Positions 1 to 11,406 of a DNA stretch of 64,000 bases are shown one piece after another; positions within the stretch are counted from its first letter, which is position 1; each line of letters begins with the position of its first letter. The notes beneath the pieces are model-generated. The model was given only the letters and a program-made list of their open reading frames with translations. It was not told the origin of the DNA and ran no database searches. Location: NCBI RefSeq assembly GCF_019721995.1, contig NZ_BLYC01000006.1, forward strand, positions 62,001-126,000, given 5' to 3'. Both the position numbers and the translations under genes were made by a program. The stretch is from Bathymodiolus japonicus methanotrophic gill symbiont. Its GTDB lineage: Bacteria; Pseudomonadota; Gammaproteobacteria; Methylococcales; Methylomonadaceae.

Positions 1-66
1 TATGCGTTCAAAATAGGGTGCCAAACGATCGTAGCGTTTTCTTATGATTTCGGTTTCATTTTCCAC
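1..66 (-). CDS. N-terminal start of a putative methyltransferase (partial)
   Basis: The minus strand is open from a GTG at 66 to the window edge and reads MENETEIIRKRYDRLAPYF and onward. A charged start followed by KRYDRLAPYF resembles the first residues of small class I SAM-dependent methyltransferases, but only 22 residues are visible. It lies downstream of thyA on the same strand. Its function is a guess from the N-terminus alone; the Rossmann motif GxGxG would lie outside the window. Confidence 0.35.
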   Translation of the reverse strand, partial: MENETEIIRKRYDRLAPYFERI

Positions 67-103
67 TGTTCTTGAGTCTCAATTATATGTTTTGGTTTCA
101 CTG

Positions 104-135
104 CAAAAGGCGTGCTAAAGCCACGCCCTACGCTT
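104..135 (-). terminator. Hairpin after thyA, possible terminator
   Basis: GGCGTG (109-114) and CACGCC (122-127) form a 6-bp stem. Read on the minus strand the stem is followed by TTTT, and it lies just beyond the thyA stop. The loop CTAAAGC is shared with the REP-like palindromes nearby, so it may be a REP unit doubling as a terminator. Confidence 0.5.
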
Positions 136-142
136 TTTATTT

Positions 143-976
143 CTACACAGCTATGGGCGCTGCGATATGCGGGTGTGGATCGTATCCTACGATTTCAAAA
201 TCTTCAAAACGGTAGTCGAAAATACTATCAGGTTTACGTTTGATAATCAGTTTAGGTAATGCTCTGGGTTCGCGCTGTAATTGTATTTTCGCCTGCTCAA
301 AATGGTTGCTGTATAAATGACAATCACCAATTGAAATAATTATTTCACCAACATCCAGATCGCATTGCTGAGCAATCATGTGCGTAAATATTGCCAGACT
401 ACAAGTATTATACGGATTGCCTAAAAACAGATCATTACTTCTGATATACAGCGATCCGCTTAGTTTTCCATCAGCCACATACCATTGATAAAGTAAGTGG
501 CAGGGCGGTAAGGCCATTTTTCCATTAGCTACATTTTCTTGCGGCGATTTTGTTTCATCTGGTAGATCGGCAACATTCCAGCCGCTGATAATATGTCGGC
601 GGCTATCTGGATTGTTTTTTATGCCAGATATTAATGCGGCTACCTGGTCATAACTCTCACCTTCTACGCCTTTCCAATGCCGCCACTGTGCTCCATAAAC
701 AGGACCAAGCTCACCTGCTTCAGTCGCCCATTCATTCCAGATTGAGACACCATGCTCGCTTAGATATTTTATATTTGTATCGCCTTTAAGAAACCAGAGT
801 AGCTCATGAATAATAGATTTAGTATGTAAGCGCTTGGTGGTAACTAAAGGTAGCCCTTCCTGTAAATTAAAGCGTATCTGACGGCCGAATAGAGATTTTG
901 TACCTGTTCCGGTACGATCTCCTTTTAAGCAGCCTGTAGTAAGTGTTTCTTCTAGTAATTCGAGATATTGTTTCAT
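143..976 (-). CDS. thyA: Thymidylate synthase
   Basis: Makes dTMP from dUMP using 5,10-methylene-tetrahydrofolate. The protein has 277 residues (E. coli 264). Family landmarks are GDRTGTGT near the N-terminus, the nucleophile Cys in [13 protein letters not shown], the [12 protein letters not shown] dUMP-binding stretch, the late DYRFEDFEI motif and the typical C-terminal end IAAPIAV. It follows lgt on the same strand, the same lgt-thyA order as in E. coli, with a REP-like palindrome between them. The product is cytosolic. Confidence 0.97.
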   Translation of the reverse strand: MKQYLELLEETLTTGCLKGDRTGTGTKSLFGRQIRFNLQEGLPLVTTKRLHTKSIIHELLWFLKGDTNIKYLSEHGVSIWNEWATEAGELGPVYGAQWRHWKGVEGESYDQVAALISGIKNNPDSRRHIISGWNVADLPDETKSPQENVANGKMALPPCHLLYQWYVADGKLSGSLYIRSNDLFLGNPYNTCSLAIFTHMIAQQCDLDVGEIIISIGDCHLYSNHFEQAKIQLQREPRALPKLIIKRKPDSIFDYRFEDFEIVGYDPHPHIAAPIAV

Positions 977-994
977 GATCTTATTTGAATTAGC

Positions 995-1049
995 GGGCTA
1001 AAGCACCGCCCTACGGTAAAAACTGCATTGTAGGGCGGTGCTTTAGCCC
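995..1049. repeat. REP-like palindrome between lgt and thyA
   Basis: A perfect 20-bp inverted repeat (GGGCTAAAGCACCGCCCTAC at 995-1014 and its complement at 1030-1049) separated by 15 bp. Shorter relatives with the same GGGC-TTTAGCCC or GCGGACT-AGTCCGC theme occur at 109-127, 1923-1938 and 6846-6865, always at gene ends. It may act as an mRNA-stabilising or terminating structure. Confidence 0.8.
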
Positions 1050-1059
1050 ACTGTTTAAA

Positions 1060-1851
1060 TTAGTCAGGTAGGCTGTTTTTTGTATACGCTATGCTCAACA
1101 AAATTATTCCAACAACGATTAATGGCGCTGACAGAATTTGCCCCATAGTTAACCAGTCCATTGCCAGATAGCCTAGATGCGCATCGGGAACCCGGTAGAA
1201 CTCTACTATAAAGCGAAAGATTCCATAGAATAATGCGAACATGCCCGAAACTGCCATATAGGGTCTTTGCTTATTTGAGTAAATCCATAAAATCAAAAAG
1301 AGAGCAAGGCCTTCTAATCCCGCTTCGTATAATTGTGAAGGATGTCTAGCTATAGGCCCTGCGCCAGGAAATACAAATGCCCAGTAAACATCAGTAGGTC
1401 TACCCCATAATTCTGCATTGATAAAATTCCCTATACGTCCAAAGAATAATCCGACGGGTACAACTGGCGCAATAAAATCAGTGAGTGCCAGCATAGTACA
1501 TTGGTTCTTACGGGCTGATACCCACATGGCAATAATCACACCTAATAATCCACCATGAAATGACATGCCGCCTTCCCAGACTTTAAACAGTATTAGAGGG
1601 TTATCAATGAACTGTGGAAAATTATAAAAGATTATATAACCCAATCTTCCTCCAAAAATAACCCCCATCGCTGCATAAAAAACCAGGTCTTCTAAGGCAT
1701 CCGGCTTAATTGGTGAATAGCTTCTGGTTACACGCTTAGTTAGCAATAACCAGGCTCCCCCTATGCCGATTAAATACATAAGCCCATACCAGTGAACTTT
1801 AATTGGGCCTAGACTAATTGCAACTGGATCTATAATTGGGTAAGTAAGCAT
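1060..1851 (-). CDS. lgt: Prolipoprotein diacylglyceryl transferase
   Basis: An inner-membrane enzyme that moves diacylglycerol from phosphatidylglycerol to the lipobox cysteine of prolipoproteins, the first step of lipoprotein maturation. The 263 residues contain several hydrophobic segments, the N-terminal [10 protein letters not shown] motif, the Lgt signature [20 protein letters not shown] (about residues 134-153) and HPSQLYEA. The start follows from alignment of MLTYPIIDP with the usual N-terminus. It lies upstream of thyA and downstream of the gyrB terminator. Confidence 0.96.
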   Translation of the reverse strand: MLTYPIIDPVAISLGPIKVHWYGLMYLIGIGGAWLLLTKRVTRSYSPIKPDALEDLVFYAAMGVIFGGRLGYIIFYNFPQFIDNPLILFKVWEGGMSFHGGLLGVIIAMWVSARKNQCTMLALTDFIAPVVPVGLFFGRIGNFINAELWGRPTDVYWAFVFPGAGPIARHPSQLYEAGLEGLALFLILWIYSNKQRPYMAVSGMFALFYGIFRFIVEFYRVPDAHLGYLAMDWLTMGQILSAPLIVVGIILLSIAYTKNSLPD

Positions 1852-1866
1852 GAGTTTTAGTGTAGT

Positions 1867-1903
1867 AAAAAAAAGGGCGAATTAGCTTTTCGCTAATCCG
1901 CCC
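1867..1903 (-). terminator. Rho-independent terminator after gyrB
   Basis: On the minus strand GGGCGGATTAGC pairs with GCTAATTCGCCC around a short A-rich loop and is followed by eight T. It separates gyrB from lgt. Confidence 0.8.
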
Positions 1904-1922
1904 TATGATACCAAACTTATTA

Positions 1923-1938
1923 GCGGACTGAAGTCCGC
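1923..1938. repeat. REP-like hairpin next to the gyrB stop
   Basis: GCGGACT-GA-AGTCCGC, a perfect 7-bp stem just after the gyrB stop. It shares the GCGGACTGA core with the palindrome at 6846-6865. Confidence 0.65.
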
Positions 1939-1949
1939 ACTACTTTTTT

Positions 1950-4478
<2,529 letters not shown>

Positions 4479-5523
4479 TTTTGTATTCTCCAATTTTATT
4501 TAATTTACCAAATTCATTCTGCTCAGTTGCTGTTATAAATACCTGTACATCCATTCCAGCAAGGAATTCTATTAATTTTGTTCGATTAGAAAAATCCAGC
4601 TCAGCGACCGCATCATCAATCAATACGCAGCCAGAATGAAACCCGTTACTTAAAAGAAGTTCTACTTGCGCTAGTTTTAAAGATAAGACCAATAATTTTA
4701 ACTGTCCACGCGAAACAAAATCCTTTGCCTTTCTGGAATCACATAGTAATTGAAAATCTGCCCGATGTGGGCCACTATGAGTAAAACCGTAACGTAAATC
4801 TTTTTCCTGATCTTCTACTAGTTTATCAAGTAATGAACTCTGCTCATTCCAGCCTTGCACCAGCTTTAACTGAAGATCCTCTAAGCCCAAAAATTTCTGT
4901 GCAATACTTAGAAAAAAAGGAGTGAGTTCTGCTAAATATTCTTTCCTAAAATTAGCAACTATTGTACCGTATTGTTGTAATTCATGATTCCAAACATTTA
5001 ACTCGTTTACACTACGAATTTTCAATAATGCATTACGCTGGTTTAACGCTTTTTTGAAATTTCGCCAATTATCCAGATAATCTGAATGTTGGTTAAAAAC
5101 ACCCCAATCCATAAACTCACGGCGTAACTGTGGGCCAGCATCTAATAATTGATAACTTTTAGGATGTATTAACTGGATGGGCAGAGCATAAGCTAAATCG
5201 GAACGAGAATACCGAGTTTCTTCATCTATACGAATCTGTAGGTTTTTACCATCATGCTGAATTCCAAGCGTAGATATATGGGCATTCTTGAAGCGAACCT
5301 TACCCGAAACAATGAGTTCATTATGGGTAAAATTGATAACATTTTTAATTGTTGATGAACGAAATGAATTTGCTCTGCCTAGCAAATGAATGGCTTCTAG
5401 AATAGAACTTTTGCCACTCGCATTACTACCGTAGATGAAATTAAGCTTTGTTGCTGGATATAAACTGACATTGCCAAGATTACGCACATGATATATATCC
5501 AGCTTTTGTAAACTCATTGCGTT

Positions 5524-6624
5524 TTATAAACGCATAGGCATAACGATAAATTTATATTGCTGCTCACTAGGTTCTTCAATAAAACAGCAGCTGGAATTTT
5601 CAGCAATCGTGAGTACTGCCAGCTCCGAATCAAGATTAGCGACCGCATCTAAAATATATTGTGAATTAAATGCAATTGCCAGAGGTTGTCCCTGATACTC
5701 TATCGCTATTTGTTCTTCTGCTTCTTCGTGTTCAGGGTTGTTTGTACTAATCGTTATGGTATTTCCATCGATAACAAATTCAACTCCCTTGAATTTTTCA
5801 TTTGCAAGGATTGATACCCGTGTTAATGCATCTTTTAAAACGTCTTTTTGCACATGTATGGGGCTATTAAATTCCTGTTCAAATACTTTACTAAAATCTG
5901 GATATTTGGAATCCACCAGTTTGGCGGAAAAAATCAGATTATTAATCACCACACGTATATTATTACGTGAAAATTCTACCTGCACTTGCTGCTCTGCATT
6001 ATCTAATAGTCGAACTAATTCTATAACACCTTTACGAGGAATAATGATACGTAACTCAATACCTGTTTCTTGTTCAATGGTATCCTCATAAATTGATAAT
6101 CTATGCCCATCCGATCCAACCAGCTTTAATTGCTGATTAAAAATACTCAACATCAGACCATTAAGGTAATAACGGATATCCTGATTCGCCATACAAAAGG
6201 TTGTTTTATCTAATGCTAGCTTCAGTTGACTCGCTGGCATAGAAAACTGGCACTCCATCACACCCATTTCAAAATCAGGATACTCATCTGCACTTAAGGT
6301 ACTCACTGAAAAACGACTACGACCCGATTTTATTTTTAATTTTCTATCAACCAATTCAAATTTTATATCTGCAGCACTCGGTAACAGCCGACAAATGTCC
6401 AGCAGCTTTCTCGCTGGAATAGTAATGCTTGCTTCTACGTCATTTTCTAAAATTACTTGTGCAACAATTTGTACTTCAAGATCAGTCCCCGTCAATGTCA
6501 GCTGATTTTCTGATAGCTTGAAAAGTACATTGGCAAGAATGGGCATAGTTTGCCTTTTCTCGATAACATTGACGATTTGCTGTAGAGGCGTGAGTAATAG
6601 CTCTCTGTTAATTATAAATTTCAT
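5524..6624 (-). CDS. dnaN: DNA polymerase III beta sliding clamp
   Basis: The processivity clamp of the replicative polymerase. It has 366 residues, the usual length, starting MKFIINRELLLTPLQQ and ending FIVMPMRL; the clamp family typically ends in VxMPMRL. The SDGHRLSIYED motif, part of the peptide-binding pocket, is present. It heads the dnaN-recF-gyrB run. In most relatives dnaA would sit directly upstream, but here that place is taken by an oriC-like spacer and a conserved hypothetical gene. Confidence 0.97.
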   Translation of the reverse strand: MKFIINRELLLTPLQQIVNVIEKRQTMPILANVLFKLSENQLTLTGTDLEVQIVAQVILENDVEASITIPARKLLDICRLLPSAADIKFELVDRKLKIKSGRSRFSVSTLSADEYPDFEMGVMECQFSMPASQLKLALDKTTFCMANQDIRYYLNGLMLSIFNQQLKLVGSDGHRLSIYEDTIEQETGIELRIIIPRKGVIELVRLLDNAEQQVQVEFSRNNIRVVINNLIFSAKLVDSKYPDFSKVFEQEFNSPIHVQKDVLKDALTRVSILANEKFKGVEFVIDGNTITISTNNPEHEEAEEQIAIEYQGQPLAIAFNSQYILDAVANLDSELAVLTIAENSSCCFIEEPSEQQYKFIVMPMRL

Positions 6625-6640
6625 AAAAGAATATATTATT

Positions 6641-6865
6641 TATTATTACTATTAGGCAGGTGTCTATCTGTTGAAAAGTCATTTTATAAGCATAAAATCA
6701 GTATTTTAACCTGTTTTTAAGTCTGTTCCCAAATTAGACAATAGCTGTAGTTAAAATGTGCATATATGAGGAGTTTCAATTCAAACACAGCTAGTGCACA
6801 GGTGCCGGGGATACTAAAACACAGGATTATGCACAGAAAGAGGGGGAGCGGACTGAGGCCCGCTC
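6641..6865. other. Diverged duplicate of the oriC-like spacer, plus REP hairpin
   Basis: This dnaN upstream spacer starts with TATTATTACTATTAG and aligns for roughly 130 bp with the spacer at 8380-8520. It carries only one recognisable DnaA-type box, TTATGCACA at 6827-6835; the position of the perfect box in the other copy reads CTGTTGAAAAG here. A REP-like hairpin, GAGCGG and CCCGCTC, closes it at 6846-6865, next to the following gene's stop. Confidence 0.6.
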
Positions 6866-6872
6866 TATACTA

Positions 6873-8288
6873 TTAACTATTAACAAAACCCAGTAGCTTC
6901 TTCTTAATAATCATCTCAACGATAGATTCCGGTACTTTATTCTCCCAGTCACCACGTCCATTTTTAATATCAGCCAGTACTTCATTTGGGTTGATATGTA
7001 GAACGCTTTCATCAACATTTTCTAGACCAACTAAATAATTATTTTCCAGAACATACTTATACAGGTACTGTAACTTCTTAGGTGCTTTGAAGTTGTAAAC
7101 AGTGATTAATTCATCCTGCTCAGGGGTTTTAAACGGGTAAATATACAGATGCGTATTATCTGGAAACAGCTTGGCAAAGGCTTCCAAAATTCCACCTTCA
7201 AGCCCATGATAATATTCCTCATCAAAAATTAGCTCTAAATTTGATATACCTAAAATCATGCCTATCTGTAATTGAGTATAACGACGGAAATAGGCACGTA
7301 AGCGGAAATAGCGTAGGTAATTGGAAATCATGACCGTATAGCCTTGCGTATTTAGCATATCTACACGTGCCAAAAAATCCGCATCATCAATTTCATCACC
7401 TACTGTTAAACTCGCCATAGTAATTTCGGCCAGCACTAATGTTCTTTCAGCATTAATGTTTTCCATATCATTAAAATGCTGTTGACCACAACGGGTCATA
7501 TCCAGTTGAACTTTAGTTAAAGGAGTGAAGTTACCGCGGATCACCAGGATATTCTTTTTATAAAGTAGTTCACTAGGAACCTGTACTTCACCGCCTGGGC
7601 TAAACATAATCGCATGAGTCAGGTTATGATGCACAAGATGCAAGTTCATTAATCTATTTTCTATCTCCTCAAAATAGGGACCAGAAAAATCTATCATATC
7701 GATCTCTATTCGACACTCCTCTAAATCATCAACTAAAGATTCAATAATTTTTTTAGGTTGGGTGAAAAAACTAAATGCTGAATGAATTAAATTAACTCCA
7801 AGAATTCCCAGAGCTTCTTGTTGTGCACTTCCATCATTATCTAACATGCGCACATGCAGAATAATATTACTGGGTGCAGCACCGGGATAAAGTTGCGCAC
7901 GCAAACCGATCCAGCCGTGACACTCTTTTTTTTGTAAATAACTTTTCGCTGTTACTGTAGCAGCATAAGAAAAAAAGGTTGTATTTTTGGGGCGGGTAGC
8001 AGTAAGAAGTTCGGTGACACCGGTATATTCTTTATCCAGCATTTTCAGTAATCGACTACGGCTGACATAGCGCTTAGTTTCTTCCGCACCATAGATATCA
8101 TCACTTACCTGCATATCATACGCAGACATGGTTTTAGCTATTGTCCCGGCAGCGCCACCCGCACGGAAAAAATTTCTGGCGACTTCCTGGCCCGCTCCAA
8201 TTTCAACAATAGTTCCATACTTACAATTATCAAGGTTTATTTCTAGTGCTTTATGTAAGGTATTATGTTTTTTTTCTCGATTGGTCAT
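6873..8288 (-). CDS. Conserved hypothetical protein (471 aa) near the origin
   Basis: A soluble, evenly composed 471-residue protein without signal peptide or membrane segment. It starts MTNREKKHNTLHKALEINL and has a GAGQEVARNFFRAGGAAGTI stretch near residue 32 that looks like a loop-rich nucleotide or cofactor site. Relatives in proteobacteria and cyanobacteria are, as I recall, sometimes named nicotinate-nucleotide adenylyltransferase, but no HxGH or ISSTxxR motif of that family is visible, so I do not adopt that name. It lies exactly between the two copies of an oriC-like spacer, in the place where dnaA is often found. Function unknown. Confidence 0.85.
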   Translation of the reverse strand: MTNREKKHNTLHKALEINLDNCKYGTIVEIGAGQEVARNFFRAGGAAGTIAKTMSAYDMQVSDDIYGAEETKRYVSRSRLLKMLDKEYTGVTELLTATRPKNTTFFSYAATVTAKSYLQKKECHGWIGLRAQLYPGAAPSNIILHVRMLDNDGSAQQEALGILGVNLIHSAFSFFTQPKKIIESLVDDLEECRIEIDMIDFSGPYFEEIENRLMNLHLVHHNLTHAIMFSPGGEVQVPSELLYKKNILVIRGNFTPLTKVQLDMTRCGQQHFNDMENINAERTLVLAEITMASLTVGDEIDDADFLARVDMLNTQGYTVMISNYLRYFRLRAYFRRYTQLQIGMILGISNLELIFDEEYYHGLEGGILEAFAKLFPDNTHLYIYPFKTPEQDELITVYNFKAPKKLQYLYKYVLENNYLVGLENVDESVLHINPNEVLADIKNGRGDWENKVPESIVEMIIKKKLLGFVNS

Positions 8289-8379
8289 ATAGATAAAAGG
8301 CTGTTTAGTGACTAAAATAATTCAGTGTATAGAATAGCATCCTTAATAATAATAAATAAGAGTATCTTTATATAAAACT

Positions 8380-8574
8380 TATTATTACTATTAGTCTACT
8401 GCCTACTTGTGGATAAGTCATTTTTAGGATTAAAAATCATGTTGTTAACTTATCTGTAAGTTTGTTATAAAGTTTAGGCTAATTTGTAGAAAGACTGTGC
8501 TAAAAATGAAGGGGGATTTTTATCTACAAAACATAAACATCTTTGCAGTAGCCTAACCCACAGACTTATCCACA
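8380..8574. other. Candidate replication origin spacer (oriC-like)
   Basis: An AT-rich 296-bp spacer (8289-8584) without a gene. It has two perfect DnaA boxes in opposite orientation: TGTGGATAA at 8408-8416 (TTATCCACA on the minus strand) and TTATCCACA at 8566-8574. A one-mismatch box, TTATCTACA, lies at 8520-8528. AT-rich runs such as TTATTATTACTATTAG could serve as unwinding region. Neighbouring dnaN, recF and gyrB and the nearby parS-like sites support an origin. GC skew could not be computed. Confidence 0.65.
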
Positions 8575-8584
8575 ACACATCACA

Positions 8585-9194
8585 TTATAATAATGGCAAT
8601 AAGTAAGCTGCAACGTGATTGGCTATGATGGGCTGGGCTTTTTCATTGGGATGTAAGCCATCATTTTGCATTTGCGATTTATCCAGAGCGATCCCATTAA
8701 GTATAAAAGGTACAACTGAGATATTCTGTTCCCTGGCAACTTTTTCATAGCTACTGTAAAACATATCGGTATAGCGCTTTCCATAATTACTGGGGATGCG
8801 CATACTCAGTAGTAAAACTTCTGCCCCGGACTTTTTTGCCTCTGCAATTATGGTGGATAAATTTTTCTGCATGCTGATTAATGACATGCCTCTTAAGCCA
8901 TCGTTAGCACCAAGTTCAAGTAGCAGAATTTCAGGTTTGTACAATTTTAATAGTTGCGGCAAACGTGCTAAGCCACCGGCTGAGGTATCACCACTAATAC
9001 TAGCGTTATAAATAGTATATTCAGCGTGACTAGCATTTAATTTTTGTTGCAGTAATGTGACCCAGCCATGTTGTGCTTCAAATCCATGGTTAGCACTGAT
9101 ACTATCTCCTAGGACTAGAATTGACTTTGCCTGAGCTAATGTAGGAAAAAAAACCAGATATTAATATCATCCAGACCAATAAAATATTACGCAT
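8585..9194 (-). pseudogene. tesA: Multifunctional acyl-CoA thioesterase/lysophospholipase TesA, frameshifted in the signal peptide
   Basis: A periplasmic SGNH/GDSL hydrolase acting on thioesters and lysophospholipids. The mature part is intact: SILVLGDSISANHGF with the nucleophile Ser, GDTSAGG, LELGANDGLRG (block III) and DGLHPNEKAQ with the catalytic Asp/His. The signal peptide begins at ATG 9194 (MRNILLVWMILISGFF), but a run of eight A (9146-9153 on the plus strand) puts it one base out of frame with the mature protein; seven would be in frame. It may be a true pseudogene, a slippery contingency tract or a sequencing error. It is divergent from ybbA, as in E. coli. Confidence 0.85.
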
Positions 9195-9282
9195 AATGAA
9201 CTCCCCTATAGATAAAAATAACACCAACATTATCGTTGTAGATAATTTGTATAAAACAGTGAACAGCCATAATGGCCGCTTA

Positions 9283-9602
9283 GCCCATCTTCGTCACTAT
9301 TGATGATGTAGTTGTTATAAATCAATTGGTTGAAATTTTAAAAAGTAGCCAGTTGGCACTACAGATTTTGTGTTTTTGTATAAAACGTTGGATTTTTTAG
9401 AGTATTTTTGTCGCATGTAAATTACACTCAAATAATGATGATTTTTTTGACAAAAGTCAATGAATTTATCGACAAAAATAATATAAATGGCACTACAAAA
9501 CTTTCAAAAAAAACACCATTGATTTTAAAGAGAATTTTTCGACAAAAAATCGCTTAAACCGATGAATCAATGGCTTAGAAAGATGAAAGTGACGAAGATG
9601 GG
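9283..9602. mobile_element. MITE D, 320 bp, 3-bp target duplication
   Basis: It begins GCCCATCTTCGTCACT and ends AGTGACGAAGATGGG, an inverted terminal repeat of about 15 bp, flanked by TTA on both sides (9280-9282 and 9603-9605). Removing it with one TTA restores the ybbA frame (GRLTILSS). It has no ORF. The interior is AT-rich with an imperfect direct repeat around GGCACTACA. No parent transposase is in the window. Confidence 0.8.
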
Positions 9603-9622
9603 TTAACTATCTTGTCATCAGT

Positions 9623-9917
9623 CGCTGAAAATCCTGGAAACGGAGCTTTAGCGAAGTGAAGATTTTTAGTCCGCGATAGCCGTAGGGCCGTTGTTTTGTC
9701 GGAGTCTGAGCGTTAGCGAAGGTGGAGACAAAATAAAAGGCCATCCGACACGGCGTCAAGTCATTTGGAGCCTATGTTCCGACCCCTTGTTGGGTCGGGA
9801 CGAGGTGACGAGGACGAATCGGGGCCGCCGGAGGCATAAGTGGTCGCGTTAAGTTTTTGCTGCTTGCTTGGGCTGGGATGCCCAAAACAAGCTTTCGCAA
9901 AAATAGCGACTCCCCGA
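9623..9917 (+). mobile_element. Element A, copy 1 (295 bp) in ybbA
   Basis: Starts CGCTGAAAATCC and ends GACTCCCCGA. Its left flank ...CATCAGT and right flank TGGCTTTAG join to SSVGFRI of YbbA without any duplicated or lost base. The 3' half folds into one long nested stem: TCGGGG (9819) with CCCCGA, GTCGC (9843) with GCGAC, TTTTTGC (9854) with GCAAAAA, GCTTG with CAAGC, and TTGGGC with GCCCAA. Confidence 0.9.
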
Positions 9918-9989
9918 TGGCTTTAGAATCAAACCCGCCGAAAGTCTTGCAATTATGGGGCATCGGGCTCAGGTAAATCAACCTTACTC

Positions 9990-10269
9990 CGCTGAAAATC
10001 ATGGAAACGTAGCTTAGCGAAGTGGTGATTTTTAGTCCCTGATAGGCGACAGGGCAATTCGCTGATTCGACGTGTGCTAGCAGCACGCGAGAGGAGCAAG
10101 AATTGCATTCCGAATAGCCGTCCAGCCAGTGAGGTAGTAATGACGAAGCGGCTTTTGTGCGTAGTCGTTGCGGACGCAGGGCGTTCAGGGCATCTCCCAT
10201 CCGCTGCGTAGGTGAACGAATTATGGCGACAGGAGTCCCGGAATTTCGTGAGGTAGCATGGAGCGCCTG
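9990..10269 (+). mobile_element. Element B, copy 1 (280 bp) in ybbA
   Basis: Starts CGCTGAAAATCATGG like element A but ends ATGGAGCGCCTG (consensus ATGGCGCGCCTG). Flanks ...TTACTC and AGCCTACTG join to TLLSLLAGLD of YbbA with no target duplication. The internal ATG at 10258 reads out in frame into the ybbA 3' part. Confidence 0.9.
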
Positions 10270-10848
10270 AGCCTACTGGCTGGACTGGATGTTGCAAGTT
10301 CGGGCTCAATAGAAGTATTAGGTCAATCGATCAGTGAGCTAGATGAAGATGCACGTGCAGTATTACGTAGACAGAAGATTGGTTTTGTTTTCCAGTCTTT
10401 TCAGTTATTACCTAATCTGAATGCTCTGGAAAATGTTATGTTGCCACTGGAATTAGTGGGGGATAAGCAAGCGCATCAACTGGCGTCAGATTTGCTCGAT
10501 CGTGTAGGGTTAAGCAAGCGTTTAACTCATATTCCTAGTCAGTTATCAGGAGGTGAGCAGCAGCGGGTTGCACTTGCGCGAGCTTTTGTAACTAAACCGA
10601 AAATCTTATTTGCCGATGAGCCTACCGGAAATCTAGACAGCAGTACAGGCGATACGATAATCAATTTACTGTTTGAGTTAAATAAGGAAAACCAGACGAC
10701 ACTCGTTTTGGTCACTCATGATCAGCGATTGGCAGAGCGCTGTGAGAGGATTATTGAGTTAAAAGCTGGGTGCATAGTATGAATGGCTTATATTTATCGC
10801 TACGATTCTTGCGCCGGGATGGTCGATCGGGGGAATTGAGCTTATTAA

Positions 10849-11058
10849 CTGAAGTTTCCCAATTATTGAGTAGCTGAAATACACAATGCTGGTGTATCGA
10901 GGTTTATTTTAATTTTAGGTGGTTTTGCCATGTTTATAGCAAACCCCTACTTAATTCCCCTTAGGCAATAGCGTTTGAAACGAATGAAAAGACTATTTTT
11001 TTCATATAGTTGTAGCATAGCTTCAATTTTACCATAAATAATTATTGGGAAACTTCAG
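10849..11058 (-). mobile_element. MITE C, copy 1 (with local deletion of ybbP)
   Basis: A MITE with ends CTGAAGTTTCCCAATTATT and GGGAAACTTCAG. Unlike the other copies it lacks a flanking target duplication. The ybbP sequence to its right continues about 170 codons further along the protein, which suggests recombination between two MITE copies deleted the intervening stretch. The interior has a short extra AATTTTA duplication relative to the 204-bp copies. Confidence 0.85.
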
Positions 11059-11126
11059 TTTATATAGTTTATCACCCAGAGTGATTATTAATGCGCAGGA
11101 TTTAGCTGCAACTAAAACATTACAAC

Positions 11127-11406
11127 CGCTGAAAATCATGGAAACGGAGCTTAGCGAAGTGGTGATTTTTAGCCCCTGATAGGCGACAGGGCAATTCGCT
11201 GATTCGACGTGTGCTAGCAGCACGCGAGAGGAGCAAGAATTGCATTCCGAATAGCCGTCCAGCCAGTGAGGTAGTAATGACGAAGCGGCTTTTGTGCGTA
11301 GTCGTTGCGGACGCAGGGCGTTCAGGGCATCTCCCATCCGCTGCGTAGGTGAACGAATTATGGCGACAGGAGCCCCAGAATTTCGTGAGGTAGCATGGCG
11401 CGCCTG
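11127..11406 (+). mobile_element. Element B, copy 2 (280 bp) in ybbP
   Basis: Almost identical to copy 1, starting CGCTGAAAATCATGG and ending ATGGCGCGCCTG. Left flank ACATTACAAC and right flank CCGGAAGTCAC join to TLQPGSHV of YbbP exactly, with no duplicated base. Confidence 0.9.

Larger units (their letters stand above)
9196..10782 (+). pseudogene. ybbA: ABC transporter ATP-binding protein YbbA, disrupted by three insertions
   Basis: The reading starts MNSPIDKNNTNIIVVDNLYK at 9196. It is interrupted by a 320-bp MITE (9283-9602), element A (9623-9917) and element B (9990-10269). Joining the pieces gives GRLTILSSVGFRIKPAESLAIMG, then the Walker A ASGSGKSTLL, then SLLAGLDVASSG. The 3' part keeps the signature LSGGEQQRVALARA and Walker B ILFADEPTGNLD. 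One G is also missing in the G-run before Walker A (near 9957-9960). An ORF from 10258 can still be read from an ATG provided by element B, but it lacks Walker A. It overlaps ybbP by ATGA. Confidence 0.9.

Noticed and set aside
6873-8288. Calling the 471-aa gene nicotinate-nucleotide adenylyltransferase
   Set aside because: The nucleotidyltransferase HxGH and ISSTxxR motifs are not present, so that name would be unsupported.
9623-9917. Element A as a group II intron or integron cassette
   Set aside because: It lacks the GTGYG start and AY end of group II introns and a domain V-like hairpin, and no attC R'/R'' core (GTTRRRY) is present at its ends.
9772-10200. A 142-codon minus-strand ORF, and a recurring MGDALNALRPQRLRTK frame in element B copies
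   Set aside because: They run through elements A and B. The frame is kept only in the near-identical copies 1-3 and is broken by indels in copies 4 and 5, while stems are preserved. Structure, not coding, is conserved.
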